This document shows positions 12,041-22,344 of a stretch of 64,000 nt of DNA, piece after piece. The notes beneath the pieces are model-generated. The model did not search any database. It was not told the origin of the DNA and saw nothing but the letters and a program-made list of their open reading frames with translations. Position 1 is the stretch's first letter, and each line of letters starts with the position of its first letter. The position numbers were made by a program, and so were the translations under genes. This DNA comes from Hordeum vulgare subsp. vulgare (Eukaryota; Streptophyta; Magnoliopsida; Poales; Poaceae). The stretch spans positions 336,825,948 to 336,889,947 of the forward strand of contig NC_058523.1 in NCBI RefSeq assembly GCF_904849725.1. The letters are read 5' to 3'.

Positions 12041-13777
12041 ACAGGAACGATCCTCTACAGCCATTGGTAAAGGATGCATCAACCAGACTGAAGTGCTTGC
12101 CTCCTTATTGGTAAAGGATGCAGCGGTATGAGCCTATAGAACAGATCATGGTATGTTTACCTTAAGCTCAAGATGCCCAGTCCTAAGGGACCCATCACGG
12201 TTGATGGTGACAGGAGGATCGCTAGAGAGCGTGAAGAAGGGGATGCGACTTACGCAAAAGTCGCCTGCGCTGCGGAAGAGCTCAAATATCACCAGGCCAG
12301 TGTTGATCCAGCTGACATGTCACCTCTAAAGAAGCCAACAACAGACGCTGAGCCGCCCCTCAGGTTCAAACCAACAGACGACACTGAGATAGTGGATTTC
12401 GTCCCTGGCGACTCAACCAAGCAGTTCACTATCGGGGCAGGTCTGGACCCCAAATAGGAAAGCGCGCTCATCGAATTCATCCGTGAGAATCGGGACATCT
12501 TCGCATGGAAACCTTCTGACATGCCTGGTGTACCGAGAGAATTCACTGAGCACCACCTAAATGTTGACCCAAAAGCAAAACCGATTCAGCAATATCTTCG
12601 CAGGTTCAATGAGGAACGACGCAAGGCAATCGGGGAAGAAGTCGCCCGTCTTTTGGCCGCCGGATTCATCGTAGAGGTCTTCCTCCCCAAATGGTTGGCT
12701 AACCCGGTCCTGGTGCTCAAGAAGAACGGCACCTTCCGCATGTGCATTGATTACACAGATCTTAACAGAGCCTGTCCAAAGTATCCTTTTGCCCTTCCCC
12801 GTATCATTCAAATTATTGATTCAGTGGCGGGCTGCCAGCGTTTGTGCTTCCTGGACGCTTATTGCGGGTATCACCAAATCAAGATGGCTGTGGACGATCA
12901 GGAGAAAACAGCTTTTATAACCCCCTTCGGGGCTTTTTGCTATGTGTCCATGCCGTTTGGGCTCAAAAGCGCTGGGGCGACTTACCAGCGCTGCATCCAA
13001 AATTGTCTCCATGGTCAAATCGGACGCAACGTCCACGCTTACGTCGACGACATTGTGGTCAAAACTCACTGGAAGGAGACGCTCTTGGAAGATCTAAGGG
13101 AAACTTTTGACAATCTGCGGGTATACCAGATGAAGCTTAATCCCACCAAGTGTGTCTCTGGCATTCCTGCAGGAAAATTGTTGGGTTTCCTGGTATCTGA
13201 GCGCGGCATTGAAGCCAACCCGGACAAAATCGAGGCGATTACTTCGCTTGGGAAACTAGGAAATATCAATCAAGTTCAATGGATGGTGGGTCGTATCGTG
13301 GCTTTAAGTCGCTTCATAAGCCGCCTGGGAGAAAAAGATATTCCCCTTTATCAATTGCTTAAGAAATCTGACCGTTTTGTTTGGACAGACGAGGCCAACG
13401 AAGCTTTTGAAGCCTTGAAGCAGCAGCTGGTCAACCCGCCGGTTTTGGCTGCCCCGACTGAAAAGGAGCCTATGCTCCTGTATATTGCGGCAAATTCCAA
13501 AGCGGTTAGCGTGGCAGTGGTCGTCGAAAGAAAGGAAGAAGGGAAGGAATATACGGTGCAACGCCCGGTGTATTTCATTAGTGAGGTGCTAACTCTCTCC
13601 AAGCAGCGGTACCCGCAGTGGCAGAAGTTGGTCTATGGGGTCTTTATGGCAAGTCGAAAGCTCAAACATATTTCCAAGAGCATCCCATCACAGTGGTTAG
13701 CTCCGCTCCCCTCGGAGACATCATCAAGAACTGAGAAGCGACAGGACCGAGTTACAGATCCCGAAAGACAGGCCTGA
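12041..13777 (+). pseudogene. Tat reverse transcriptase
   Basis: RNA-dependent DNA polymerase domain of a Ty3/gypsy element. In order: a variable linker with a TAG at 12455-12457 in the same frame, then from 12521 an open frame of 418 codons with LRRFNEERRKAIGEEVARLL, VLVLKKNGTFRMCIDYTDLN, FLDAYCGYHQIKM, the polymerase box AYVDDIVVKT near 13040, and LGFLVSERGIEANPDKI. The catalytic YVDD is intact. The RNase H1-like connection starts after 13350 (TDEANEAFEALKQQL). The frame is lost near 13700, where a deletion joins the connection to RNase H. Apart from the linker stop, this is the best preserved pol segment in the window. Confidence 0.92.
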
Positions 13778-14249
13778 CCTCACGTACTGGACTATTTATT
13801 TTGATGGGTTTAGGCAATTGGAAGGCTCGGGGGCTAGCGTGGTGCTGATTTCGCCCCAGGGAGACAAATTCTGCTAACGACTCATGTTTCCATGTACCAA
13901 CAACGCTGCAGAATACGAAGCCTTGCTTCATGGTTTGCGACTCATGTTTCCATGTTCTCCGACTCATGTTTCCATGTACCAACAACGCTGCAGAATACGA
14001 AGCCTTGCTTCATGGTTTGCGACTCGCCAAGGAGATGAACCTTACGCGGGTCAGATGTTTCAGTGATTCTGATCTGGTGGCTCAGCAAGTTTCAGGCACT
14101 TGGGATTCTCGGGACCCCCTGATAGCGGCTTACAGGAGGGATGTGTATGATGTGGCGGGTCATTTCCATGGCTATCAAGTGGATCATATCGACCGGTGCC
14201 TTAACGAAGTAGCTGATGCCCTTTCGCGTCTCGGCTCACAGCGTAAGAC
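13778..14249 (+). pseudogene. Tat RNase H with internal 82-bp duplication
   Basis: Encodes the plant-type RNase H found between RT and integrase: YFDG near 13797-13808, then NNAAEYEALLHGLRL, CFSDSDLVAQQVSGTW and DHIDRCLNEVADALSRL. The NNAAEYEALLHGLRL block occurs twice because a 60-bp segment (13878-13937) is repeated at 13960-14019, an offset of 82 bp. A 22-bp partial copy lies between the two. The offset is not a multiple of three, so the frame is broken. The region ahead of it is also shortened relative to the family linker. Confidence 0.82.
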
Positions 14250-15073
14250 ATGGTTTGCCCCTTTAAGATGTCATCCAATAAAAGAACTCATCTGCTGGTG
14301 GCGGTTGATAAATTTACCAAGTGGGTCGAAGCAGAACCTATTGGTGCTTGTGATGCGGAGACAGCGGTCAAATTCTTGACAAAGTTGATCTTCCGGTTCG
14401 GATATCCACACAACATTATTACTGATAATGGTACTAATCTATCACAAGGTGCGATGCAGGAGTTTTTCCACCGTGAACACATCCGGCTTGATGTCTCTCT
14501 AGTGGCTCATCCACAATCTAATGGGAAGGCCGAACGGGCGAATCAGGAAGTATTGCGAGGAATCAAACCCCGACTTATGGTTCCCCTGGAATGCACCCAC
14601 GGTGTTGGGTTGAGGAGTTGCCTTCAGTATTATGGAGCATCCGGACCGCCCCAAACCGTTCTACGGGTTTTACTCCATTTTTCCTAGTATATGGAGCAGA
14701 AGTTGTTCTTCCCACTGACATTAGGAATGACTCGCCCATAGTTGCTGCTTATGTGGAACAGGACAACGAGTTGGTGCGTCAAGATTTTTTGGACGCTTTG
14801 GAGGAAGCACGCAATTTGGCTGCCGCCCGATCGGCGATTTATCAGCAGGACTTGCGGCGTTACCATAGCCGCCGGGTCAAGAGCCGAACCTTTCAGGAGG
14901 GCGACTTAGTGCTTCGATTGATCCAAGATCGCAGTGGCATGCATAAGTTATCACCACCATGGGAAGGACCGTTCGTCGTCAGCAAAAGCCTTCGCAACGG
15001 GCATACTATCTGGTGGATCTTCGGCCTGATCGGCCAACCACGGAGGCTGAGTCAACTCGCCCGTGGAACATAG
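14250..15073 (+). pseudogene. Tat integrase lacking its zinc-binding domain
   Basis: Catalytic core of a DDE integrase: the first Asp in a DMVCPFK context immediately after RNase H, then VAVDKFTKWVEAEP, the second Asp in IITDNGTNLS, and the Glu in SNGKAERANQE. After a frameshift near 14600 the C-terminal part continues from 14591 (RTAPNRSTGFTPFFLVYGAEVVLP) through FQEGDLVLRLIQDRSG and PPWEGPFVV to 15073. The H-H-C-C domain and the long linker normally found between RNase H and the core are absent: RNase H (ALSRLGSQR) passes straight into the core. With this deletion and the frameshift the protein cannot be functional. Confidence 0.85.
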
Positions 15074-15475
15074 CCCACTTGCGGCCTTATTACACTTGAG
15101 CTATTGGCTCTGCTTTTTGTATGTTTTTCATTTTTGATGAAGCAATAAAATTGATGCCTCCAAGCTCGGGGGCTTTCCTGCTACTTCATCTTATTGAAAG
15201 TATGGATCTTTTATTTTGCTCTTCAACAAGTCGCCCAAGCATGGACGCTATCCATACCAAAGAGCATAAGTTGCCATGATGCACTTGTCACAAAACTGGG
15301 TATCGATAAGCCAAAGAGGATCGAAGTCGCTACAAGCGCGCGATTCAAACATAGGCACCTTATATGATTCTGTGGATTAGGCCGGCTTACTTGGGGGCAA
15401 TTTGTTCTCAAGTCGTTTTGTGGTAATAGCGTATACGCTTCTACAATCCTATGACCGGTATTTCCCCTAATCATA
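15074..15475 (+). other. Tat 3' non-coding region before the CACTA insertion
   Basis: No gene. It begins just after the integrase stop and contains AAGCTCGGGGGCTTTCCTG near 15161, a motif common in the 3' part of Tat-type elements. It ends at the 3-bp target ATA (15473-15475) of the CACTA element. Confidence 0.5.
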
Positions 15476-15789
15476 CACTACTAGAATTGAGAAATTTGCC
15501 GTCTGCCATGCCTTTGCCGTCTGCTGACGCATGGCAAAGATCCTCTTTGCCGTAAGCTGGTACAAAGCGGACGGCAAAGAGGTTGCTGATGGCAAAGGTT
15601 CTATTTGCCGTCGGCCACCTCTTTGCCGTCTGCTGACGCATGGCAAAGGCCCCAGACGCGGACGACAAAGAGCACGCATACGGCAAAGGGGCGCCACCCT
15701 AATGGCCGAAGCCCGCCCCACCCCACCCACCCCTTTGTCGTCTGCCTCCCAGCTTCTGCAGACGGCAAAGGGGCGCTCCCCCTAACGGC

Positions 15790-16146
15790 ACCCAGCCCCC
15801 ACCCCCGCTCCCCCTAACGGCACACTCCACCCCCGCTCCCCTTGATCTCCTGCCTCTCTCGCGCGCGCCCCTGCCCACTCCAGCGCCGCCGCTGCCACCA
15901 CCACCTGAGCTGCTCCGGCCCACCGCCGCTGCCCACGACCGGAGCTCCCCGCTCCCCTCCTCCTCGCGCTCTACCCACCCAAGCGCCACTACCACAACCA
16001 CCGGAACCGCTCCGGGCCACCACCTCCGCCCACGGCCAGAGCTCGCCCTCCCCTCCTCCCCGCACCTCCTCCCCATGCCCCTCCTCCCCGCCGCCCAAGG
16101 CCAGAGCTCGCCCTCCCCTCCTCCCACTGCCCTCCTCCCACTGCAG
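15790..16146 (+). other. GC-rich proline-coding leader of the CACTA element
   Basis: C-rich sequence that reads as proline-rich in several frames, ending in CTGCAG followed by GTAAGT, a good splice donor. The matching part of the other CACTA (50310-50870) ends in a similar donor-like site. It is probably a 5' exon or leader; the open frames on the opposite strand are composition artefacts. Confidence 0.4.
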
Positions 16147-16377
16147 GTAAGTTTTTTTCTTCTTTTTGTCTTTATTTCCTGTTTTTTCTTTTAAATTAGA
16201 TAGTTAATTTATATAGTTAGTTTATTTTTCTATTTTTTCTATTAAATTGGATAGTTAGTTTTTTTCCCGTTTTTTATGTGAAATTAGATAGTTAGTTTAT
16301 TAGGTAGAAAAAGTAGATAGAGAACAAAAAAAAAAAAGTTTGAAAAAAAACTTAGAAGAAAATAAGAGAATAATAAA

Positions 16378-16550
16378 CTAAAAGAAAAAGGAAGAAGAAG
16401 AAGATGAAGAAGAAAGAGGAAATGAGGAGAAAGATAAAAGAAAGAAGAAGAGGAGGAGGAGGAGGAGGAGGAGAAAGAAGAAGAAGAATAATAATATGAT
16501 TATCAAGAAGAAGAAGAAGAAGAAGAAGAGGAGAGAGGAGAAGAAGAAAG
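16378..16550 (+). repeat. GAA/GGA-rich simple repeat in the CACTA element
   Basis: Purine-only tract dominated by GAA with a GGA block near 16450. A longer tract occupies the same relative position in the second CACTA at 51000-51590, so it is a family feature and not a random microsatellite. Confidence 0.8.
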
Positions 16551-16554
16551 AAAA

Positions 16555-16985
16555 GGACCCCGACCCCCGACCCCCGGCCCACGACCCCCGACGCCCGACG
16601 CCACCAACCCCCGACCCTCGACCCCCGACCTCCCACGCCACTGAGACCCGACTCCCGACCCCCACCGCCCGACACCACTGACCGCCGACCCCCGACTCCC
16701 GACCCCCGACTCCACTAACCGCCGACCCCCGATGCCCGACGCCATTGACCCTCGACTCCAGAAGCCACTGACCCTCGACCCTCGACCCCCGACGCCCGAC
16801 GCCACTGACCCTCGACTCCCGACGCCACTGACCCTCGACCCCCGACCCCCAACGCCCCTGACCCTCGACCCCCGACCCCCTACCCCCGACCCTCGACACC
16901 TCTTCGGCCTCTTGTTGACCAAAGAGACCCCAACCCCCGACGCCAGTGATCCTCGACCCCCGACAACACTAACCCCCGACCACTG
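16555..16985 (+). repeat. Heptamer minisatellite, CGACCCC unit
   Basis: About 430 bases built from seven-base units: CGACCCC, CGACCCT, CGACGCC and ACTGACC variants in phase. Because 7 is coprime with 3, every frame translates to a similar Pro/Asp/Arg-rich seven-residue repeat, which explains the long frames on both strands. Confidence 0.85.
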
Positions 16986-17141
16986 ACACAACTTTTATTA
17001 GTCATGTTAGGTATTCAATTTTTATTAGTCATGTTGGTATTTATGACGATGATACACTTAAATTATATACATTTTATTACTCCTGTTGGTATTTATGTTG
17101 TACTAATTTCATTTACTCTTTGTCATGACAGGTGTTGAAAG

Positions 17142-18862
17142 ATGGTGGGAAAGGGTCGAAAGCACTCCGCGGCTGCTTCTTCGTCGGCGGGTGATGGGAT
17201 GGGTACTTCCATTCCTGCCTCGCCTCTTCGGAGAGTGTTTCTCTCTACTATGCAAGGAGCGCCCCCCGTGAGAGGAGGTCGACCCCCCGCGAAGCCGAGA
17301 GGCACTAAAGGTACACGTTGTATTCATGTTGGTATTTATGTTGTACTCATGTTGTATGCATATTGGTATTTATATACATTTTATTACTCATGTTGGTATT
17401 TATGTTGTACTAAAGGTACACGTGGACGCGGGAGAGGTAGGGCTACACGGTCTCCGCCACCACCCCAAGCTGATTCACCTGAGCACAGGACTTCTAGGGT
17501 GGATTCGTCTGAGGTGGAGGCTACACGGTCTCCGGTTCACGAGCCTCGGGTCGACGAGCCTCAGGTCGACGAGCCCTCGACCCACGAGACACGTGTCCTA
17601 GAGGCTTCCTTCCAGGCGACTCCGGAGCAAAGCAGGGATGAGGGTACGTCCCAAGAGACCCAATGGAATACCTAGCCTGAGCCAAGTGGCCATGCTGGTA
17701 GCGACGAGGAGCTGGGTGAGGGGGCTACCGTCTACCAACGTGGTAGTTCGGGGCTCCCCCTCGTGCCAGCGACCCCCGAGCAGAGGTGGTCGATTAGGCC
17801 AAATGGGGACAAGTAAGTTAATTTACTCTTATTTAACCTTTTGCCTTCGCGTTTTCTCAAATATCTAATGTTTTGGCTTTAATTTGTCATACTGTAGGGG
17901 TTGGATTGTTGCCAAGGGTGTCCGCAAGCCCAACAGCGTCCTTGGTGTTCTTTGCCGTCAAAACTTCCCAGGGTTTGTTACGTTGCCCGGTCGGGAGCGA
18001 GAGGTAGGAATGACCTAGGAGCACTACTTGGGTGCCCCGGCCCCGCCAGAGGTGGAGATCGACGGTGTTTTGTGTGACACGAGGGCGGACATGGTGATCC
18101 GAAAGTTCTGGGTAATTTCTCTTTCACACAATTATAAATCAACCATAGCTATTTATTGTACTAATCGGTGTTGTCACGTTTGCAGACCTTCTACGGGTGT
18201 GAGGAGGGATACGAGGAGGACGCGGCAAAGGTTATCGAAACCGAATGTCGCCGCCTACTTCAAAACTTTCGGCACGAGGCTCGGGTGCAGGCTGTTCGAG
18301 ACTACTATGCCATGCAGCGTATTGGGATTGACAAGGCGAAGTGTCGTGATGCTAAGATGGAGAAGGAGCATTACATGAAGGTAATTATATATTATTAAGG
18401 CTTTTTAGTTAGTTTCCTTGATTTGGTTCTTACGCACTCAAATTTCTCTTTATTAACTTAGGTGCCCCCGAGATGGTGTGTGGATAAGATGGATTGTTGG
18501 GAGGCCTTGGTGGATCAGTGCTGCTCCGAAACGTGGGAGGCCAGCCACAACAACGCCAAGGAGACGCGTGGCAAAATGGTTGGTGTGCCACACCATCAAG
18601 GGAGCGTCAACTTAATCCAATTTGGCGAGAACTGGGTATGTGGTTTGCTTCATGCGTCATGCAATTCATTCTTAATGCTATCTTGAGCCCTTTACCAATA
18701 CAATTTTCCTCTCTCTCTTTTAGGCGCGTCACAATAAGACGGAGGCGCCACAGATGTACGACCTGTATGCGATGGCCCATACTGCCTCGTACAAGAAGGT
18801 CAAGGCATTCTCTGAGTCTGACCTCGAGCATCCAGAAAACTTCACCAACATCTCCTCCCATC
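17142..18862 (+). pseudogene. Second CACTA gene (TNPA/Transposase_24-like), spliced, truncated
   Basis: Counterpart of the gene at 56061-58224. Exons can be traced by homology and splice signals: 17142 to about 17812 (GTAAGT donor), about 17898-18112, 18186-18379 (FYGCEEGYEEDAAKVIETEC), 18462-18635 (WCVDKMDCWEALVDQCCSET) and 18724 to 18862 (MYDLYAMAHTASYKKVKAF). It retains the exon at 18462-18635 that the other copy has lost. Exon 1 carries a TAG at 17673 and a 105-bp intron-like insertion. The last exon is cut off at the Tat junction. The encoded protein resembles the plant transposase family that accompanies TNP2; its role is probably binding to subterminal repeats. Confidence 0.7.
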
Positions 18863-19861
18863 TTTTTTGGCCTCTTGGACCAGAATTTGTCGCCTTCCTA
18901 AAATGGTATTTTTATTATGAGGATCATAATTTGAGTAAGTCGGAAGGAATAAAGTAAAGGCGGGTTAAGTTATTTACCTTTGGCGCCGGGTTGATCTTGC
19001 AGAATGGTTTAAGACCTATTTGGCCACACTTGGCCAAGGGCTCGCCGGTCAACTTCTTGATGATGGATACGATGTCGTTTTCTGTCAGTGCTGAACGAAA
19101 GTAGCACTGGGGATGGTCCAAGGTGCCATCAAACTCACACATTAGGCCATCCCGGCGACTTAAGGGGAGGATTCGCCATTCAACCCATCAGCGGATCAAA
19201 TTGACCCTAGTAAGGCCGTTGTTTGTCAGAGATCTTAACTCGGACAGTACTGGGATAAAATCTCACTCCTCTTCTTCGGTAAGCTTGTCTGGGAGTTTGA
19301 AGTTTGTTGGAAGCCGCTCCTCCCTATAGCCAAGGAGCTTGTTCTCACCCTCAGGAGAAGTTTCCTAGCAGTAAAACCAAGACTCGCCCCAGCCTTTGGG
19401 ATGGCTTGGCATGGCGAGTGACGGGAATGGACTGTCCCTACGGTGCTGAACATTGACACCTTCAAGTTCCAAGCTAGGGCCATTGGAAAATTCTGTGTGT
19501 CGATTCAAATGAAAGAAATACCAGAACAAAGGAACTGAAGGTTCCATCCTTAAGTAGGCTTCATAGAACACTTGGAACTGACATAAATTGCTCATCGAGT
19601 TAGGCCCTAAGTCTTGGAGGTGGACATTCATGAAGGTCATGGCGTCTATGAGGAATTTTGATCCGGGCAGTTTAAAACCCCGTTCAAGGTGCTCAACAAA
19701 AACAACTATTTCCCCTTCCTTCGGGTTGGGAATCTCTTCTCCCAACCCGGAACGCCAACCGATAACCTCTTTGGGGTCAAGATTCCCCGTTTCACATAGT
19801 TGTTGAGAAGAGTTTCATCAACCTTGGTCGGGAGCCAATCAGCTTTGAAAACGGTACCCAT
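18863..19861 (-). pseudogene. Antisense extra ORF of the Tat element (Transposase_28, PF04195-like)
   Basis: On the strand opposite to pol. It starts at ATG 19859-19861 (MGTVFKADWLP), shifts frame near 19740, and continues as VVFVEHLERGFKLPGSKFLIDAM (split around 19700-19640), FYEAYLRMEPSVPLFWYFFHLN, and later MCEFDGTLDHPQCYF and LTENDIVSIIKKLTGEPL, followed by a likely splice donor AAAGGTAAATAAC near 18975. This is the domain annotated in grasses as 'putative gypsy type transposon'. A related ORF lies at 38766-41850. The far end was lost when the CACTA 3' side was deleted. The function of this antisense ORF in Tat elements is unknown. Confidence 0.75.
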
Positions 19862-20880
19862 CCTACAAAGGGAGAAATTACGAGTAAATTAACTCGCCAA
19901 GCGCTTACTAAATGGTTAAAAAGATCCATTGACTCGCCAAAAATTTGTCAGATAACCAAGGGACTTCGTTGACTCGCCGACAAAGGGCCAGGTCAGAATA
20001 CGAGGGCGACTTATGAATTTCTTACTACTTAAGAGAGATGGTTTAGAGCTTCAGAGGTGTTCGCTAAAATGGTGAAGTATGGATCTACAAACTGGTTTCA
20101 TACGACACGCAGTAACATATAGATCTATGGAGCAGGCAAAAATGAATGAGAAAAGCCTGGATAAAGAAAAACAGCCTATGGCTAGGATGAAAACAGTGAA
20201 GTTGATCTGACGAAATCCTTTCCAGATCTTCAAACCGAAGCTAGTCAACTAAGGGTATGGTAGATGCTATTGTGCCTACTGTTGTCATCATAAACTAACC
20301 AGCGATTATGGAGGCATTCAAGGTGTTCTAAGAAACCGGCGGACATGAACTTCGAGGAACTAGAATCTGCCTCTAATGGCGGGAGACTGACCTGGTGATG
20401 GCGACTGGTGGGGACCGAGGAAGATCCACGACGAGTGTTACGCGTTCAGCGGGCGTCGGGATGCGTCGGATACGGCGGCCGGAGACGGAGGTTCTCGGGC
20501 AACGACGAAGCTCTCGGTGCGGTGACGAGGAAGAAGGGGATGACAAGACGGGTAGGTGGAAATGTGCCCTGTCTCTTCCCCCAGCCTATTTATTAAGTCA
20601 CGCGCTGGAATCAAGGCGTCACGAGCGGGAACTGCCAAATGGGATAAAGATTCGCTATGATGGTGCCCAAAATTTTCGGGATATCTGTGCTGAAGTATCC
20701 GTTGGGGATTGCGTCATTATCTCTTCCGAGATTAAAGGGATAATAAGATGCCAACAAGAAGTGGTTCGGCGACTTAGGTATCTCCGCAACAGATGGCGGT
20801 TTAAATGCATGGTGCATAAAAGGAGTGGAATGAGTCGCCCCTAACTGGGTGAGAATATTGGCGTGAACAAGTTCAAGTCA
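19862..20880. other. Tat region between the antisense ORF and the 3' LTR
   Basis: About 1 kb with no convincing gene. It should contain the promoter of the antisense ORF and the 3' non-coding part of the sense transcript. Repeated ACTCGCC motifs occur near 19890-20000. Frames at 20395-20844 on both strands have no recognisable similarity. Confidence 0.4.
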
Positions 20881-20893
20881 ATTTGGGGCCTAA
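20881..20893 (+). other. Polypurine tract-like site of the Tat element
   Basis: ATTTGGGGCCTAA abuts the 3' LTR start at 20894, the expected place for plus-strand priming. The tract is short and interrupted. Confidence 0.5.
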
Positions 20894-21403
20894 TGTTGGG
20901 GATATTATCTGTTGGGTAACCCGCCCTAACTGGGCCGGGTCACCAAGCTGGCGACTCAACCTCAGGTGATTCAGGCTTTGGCCCGGTGAGGCTGGGAGCC
21001 AGACGGCAGTTCAAGATCTTTGGGAAGAATCCATCGTTGGGAAGATCCCCAAGTCTTGGAAAGATGGCGATTTAGAGATAGGAAGAATCACGATTTGTGT
21101 AAAGGCAAGGACTCTTGTAAACCCTAAGGGCTCGACCTGTATATAAAGGCGAGTCCCAGGGAAGGAGAGGGAAGGTTAGAAATCATGGAGTGCTAGGTCA
21201 GGCGAGTTACGCCCTCCTTGTAATCGAGACACTATCAATACAAACACCAAGCAGGACGTAGGCTTTTACCTCCTCACGAGGGGCCGAACCTGGGTAAATC
21301 TTTGTCTCGCTTCCGATCAAACCCCTTTGAGTCTCCACCAAGGTGCGATGGCTCCAACACTAAGTCCTTTCATGAGGACATCTGCCGTGACAAAACCACG
21401 ACA
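20894..21403 (+). repeat. 3' LTR of the Tat element
   Basis: TGTTGGGG to CCACGACA, 510 bases, followed by the duplication GATAC at 21404-21408. Confidence 0.95.
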
Positions 21404-22340
21404 GATACCCAACTTCCATTTTGTTAGATCATGTCTCAGAGTTTTAAATTTGTCAGTGGGAACTGCAGCAGCATCAGATTTGAAAGATGGCTTCTTCCAA
21501 GAGTTGGATACACACTCCAAGAATCCATAGACCTTGGTCCAATAGTTTTCAAACCTAAAGATATTTGACTTAGGGATGAAGGTGCTAATGACCACCACAC
21601 ATGGAACATGGTCAGACGCATTCCTAGCTAATGGAAAAACTTTGGCAATGGGGTAAGAGGTATTCCAGTTTGTTGAGGTAAAGAACCAATCCAACTGCTA
21701 AAAGAGGGGGTTGTCTTGCATATTAGACCAAGTGTATGTTCTTCCCTTAATAAGAAATTCAACCAGACCAATGTTCCCAATTATGTCATTAAAAATGAAC
21801 ATATCATTAATATCACCCCCAAGTAAAATTTTGTTGTCAGTTGATCGGATGAAGTTGAAGTCACCTAGGAGGTGCCAATTTTCCTCAAGAAGTATGCTTA
21901 GGGTTCATAAACATATACCAAAGTCCAAGAATCAGCACCGTGTTTAGAAGTGAACCTCACAATACGACCAAAAAACTGGGCGTGCACCAACTCACCATGC
22001 AAAATAGAAGAGTTCCAAACAACTAGAAGACCGCCACAGGCTCCAGCAGAAGGAGCAAAACCAAAACTATCAAGCTGCTTAGGGCATAATGACCTAATCC
22101 CCTTTATGTCATAAGACTCACATTTGGATTCTTGAAAGAAAGCAACTTCACATTGGCTCTCTATCAGTTTTTTGCTTGACAAATCTCTCCCTAGCAGCAG
22201 AATTAAGACATCGAACATTCCAACAAAGAACATTCCACTTTCTACTTGAGTTTTTACTCACTTAGAACTAGATAGGATGACGATCATTAAGGTAAGCTAC
22301 ATAGTAACAAACCATTCCAGTTAATAACAAAAGACATACC
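21404..22340 (-). pseudogene. LINE ORF2 N-terminal piece: APE-type endonuclease
   Basis: Minus strand, read from about 22260 downward: WNVLCWNVRCLNSAARERF (frame 1), then after a frameshift CEVAFFQESKCES, GFAPSAGACGGLLVVWNSS and, after another break near 21900, WFFTSTNWNTSYPIAKVFPLARNASDHVP. These are the N-terminal WNVRG, the QETK-type catalytic block (FQESKCES here) and the SDH-type C-terminal block of plant LINE endonucleases, which nick the target for priming. The piece continues into 8560 across the gypsy insertion. Its upstream limit is about 22340, where copia sequence begins. At least two frameshifts make it inactive. Confidence 0.85.
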
Positions 22341-22344
22341 AAAT

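Larger units (their letters stand above)
15476..18862 (+). mobile_element. CACTA (En/Spm) DNA transposon, 3' truncated, internally deleted
   Basis: Starts with the terminus CACTACTAGAATTGAG and about a dozen subterminal copies, in both orientations, of TTTGCCGTCTGC/GACGGCAAAG within 15490-15775. The rest parallels the larger CACTA at 50006 onward: a proline-rich GC region, a GT donor after 16146, a GAA-rich tract, and the second CACTA gene from 17142. The whole TNP2 transposase gene is missing and a heptamer minisatellite occupies that part. Homology to the other CACTA stops near 18862 inside a coding exon, and the sequence then returns to Tat DNA, so the 3' terminus has been deleted. Confidence 0.88.
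8561..21403 (+). mobile_element. Complete Tat-lineage gypsy LTR retrotransposon, degenerate
   Basis: Flanked by 510-bp LTRs (8561-9070 and 20894-21403) and by the 5-bp duplication GATAC (8556-8560 and 21404-21408). Gene order is leader ORF, gag, protease, reverse transcriptase, RNase H, integrase, then a long 3' region with an extra ORF on the opposite strand, as in Tat-type plant gypsy elements (Grande, Retand, RIRE2 relatives). Counting by eye, the LTRs differ at about 21 of 510 positions (about 4%). At the commonly used grass rate of 1.3e-8 per site per year this suggests roughly 1.6 million years. The coding region is broken by several stops and deletions. It sits inside a LINE and carries a CACTA insertion. 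Confidence 0.95.

Noticed and set aside
16352..16991. Long Gly/Arg/Val/Ser frames on the minus strand
   Set aside because: They come from the heptamer satellite and the GAA tract, where several frames are open at once.
20395..20844. Plus-strand gene near the Tat 3' LTR
   Set aside because: Short overlapping frames on both strands without similarity; the place corresponds to the leader or promoter of the antisense ORF.
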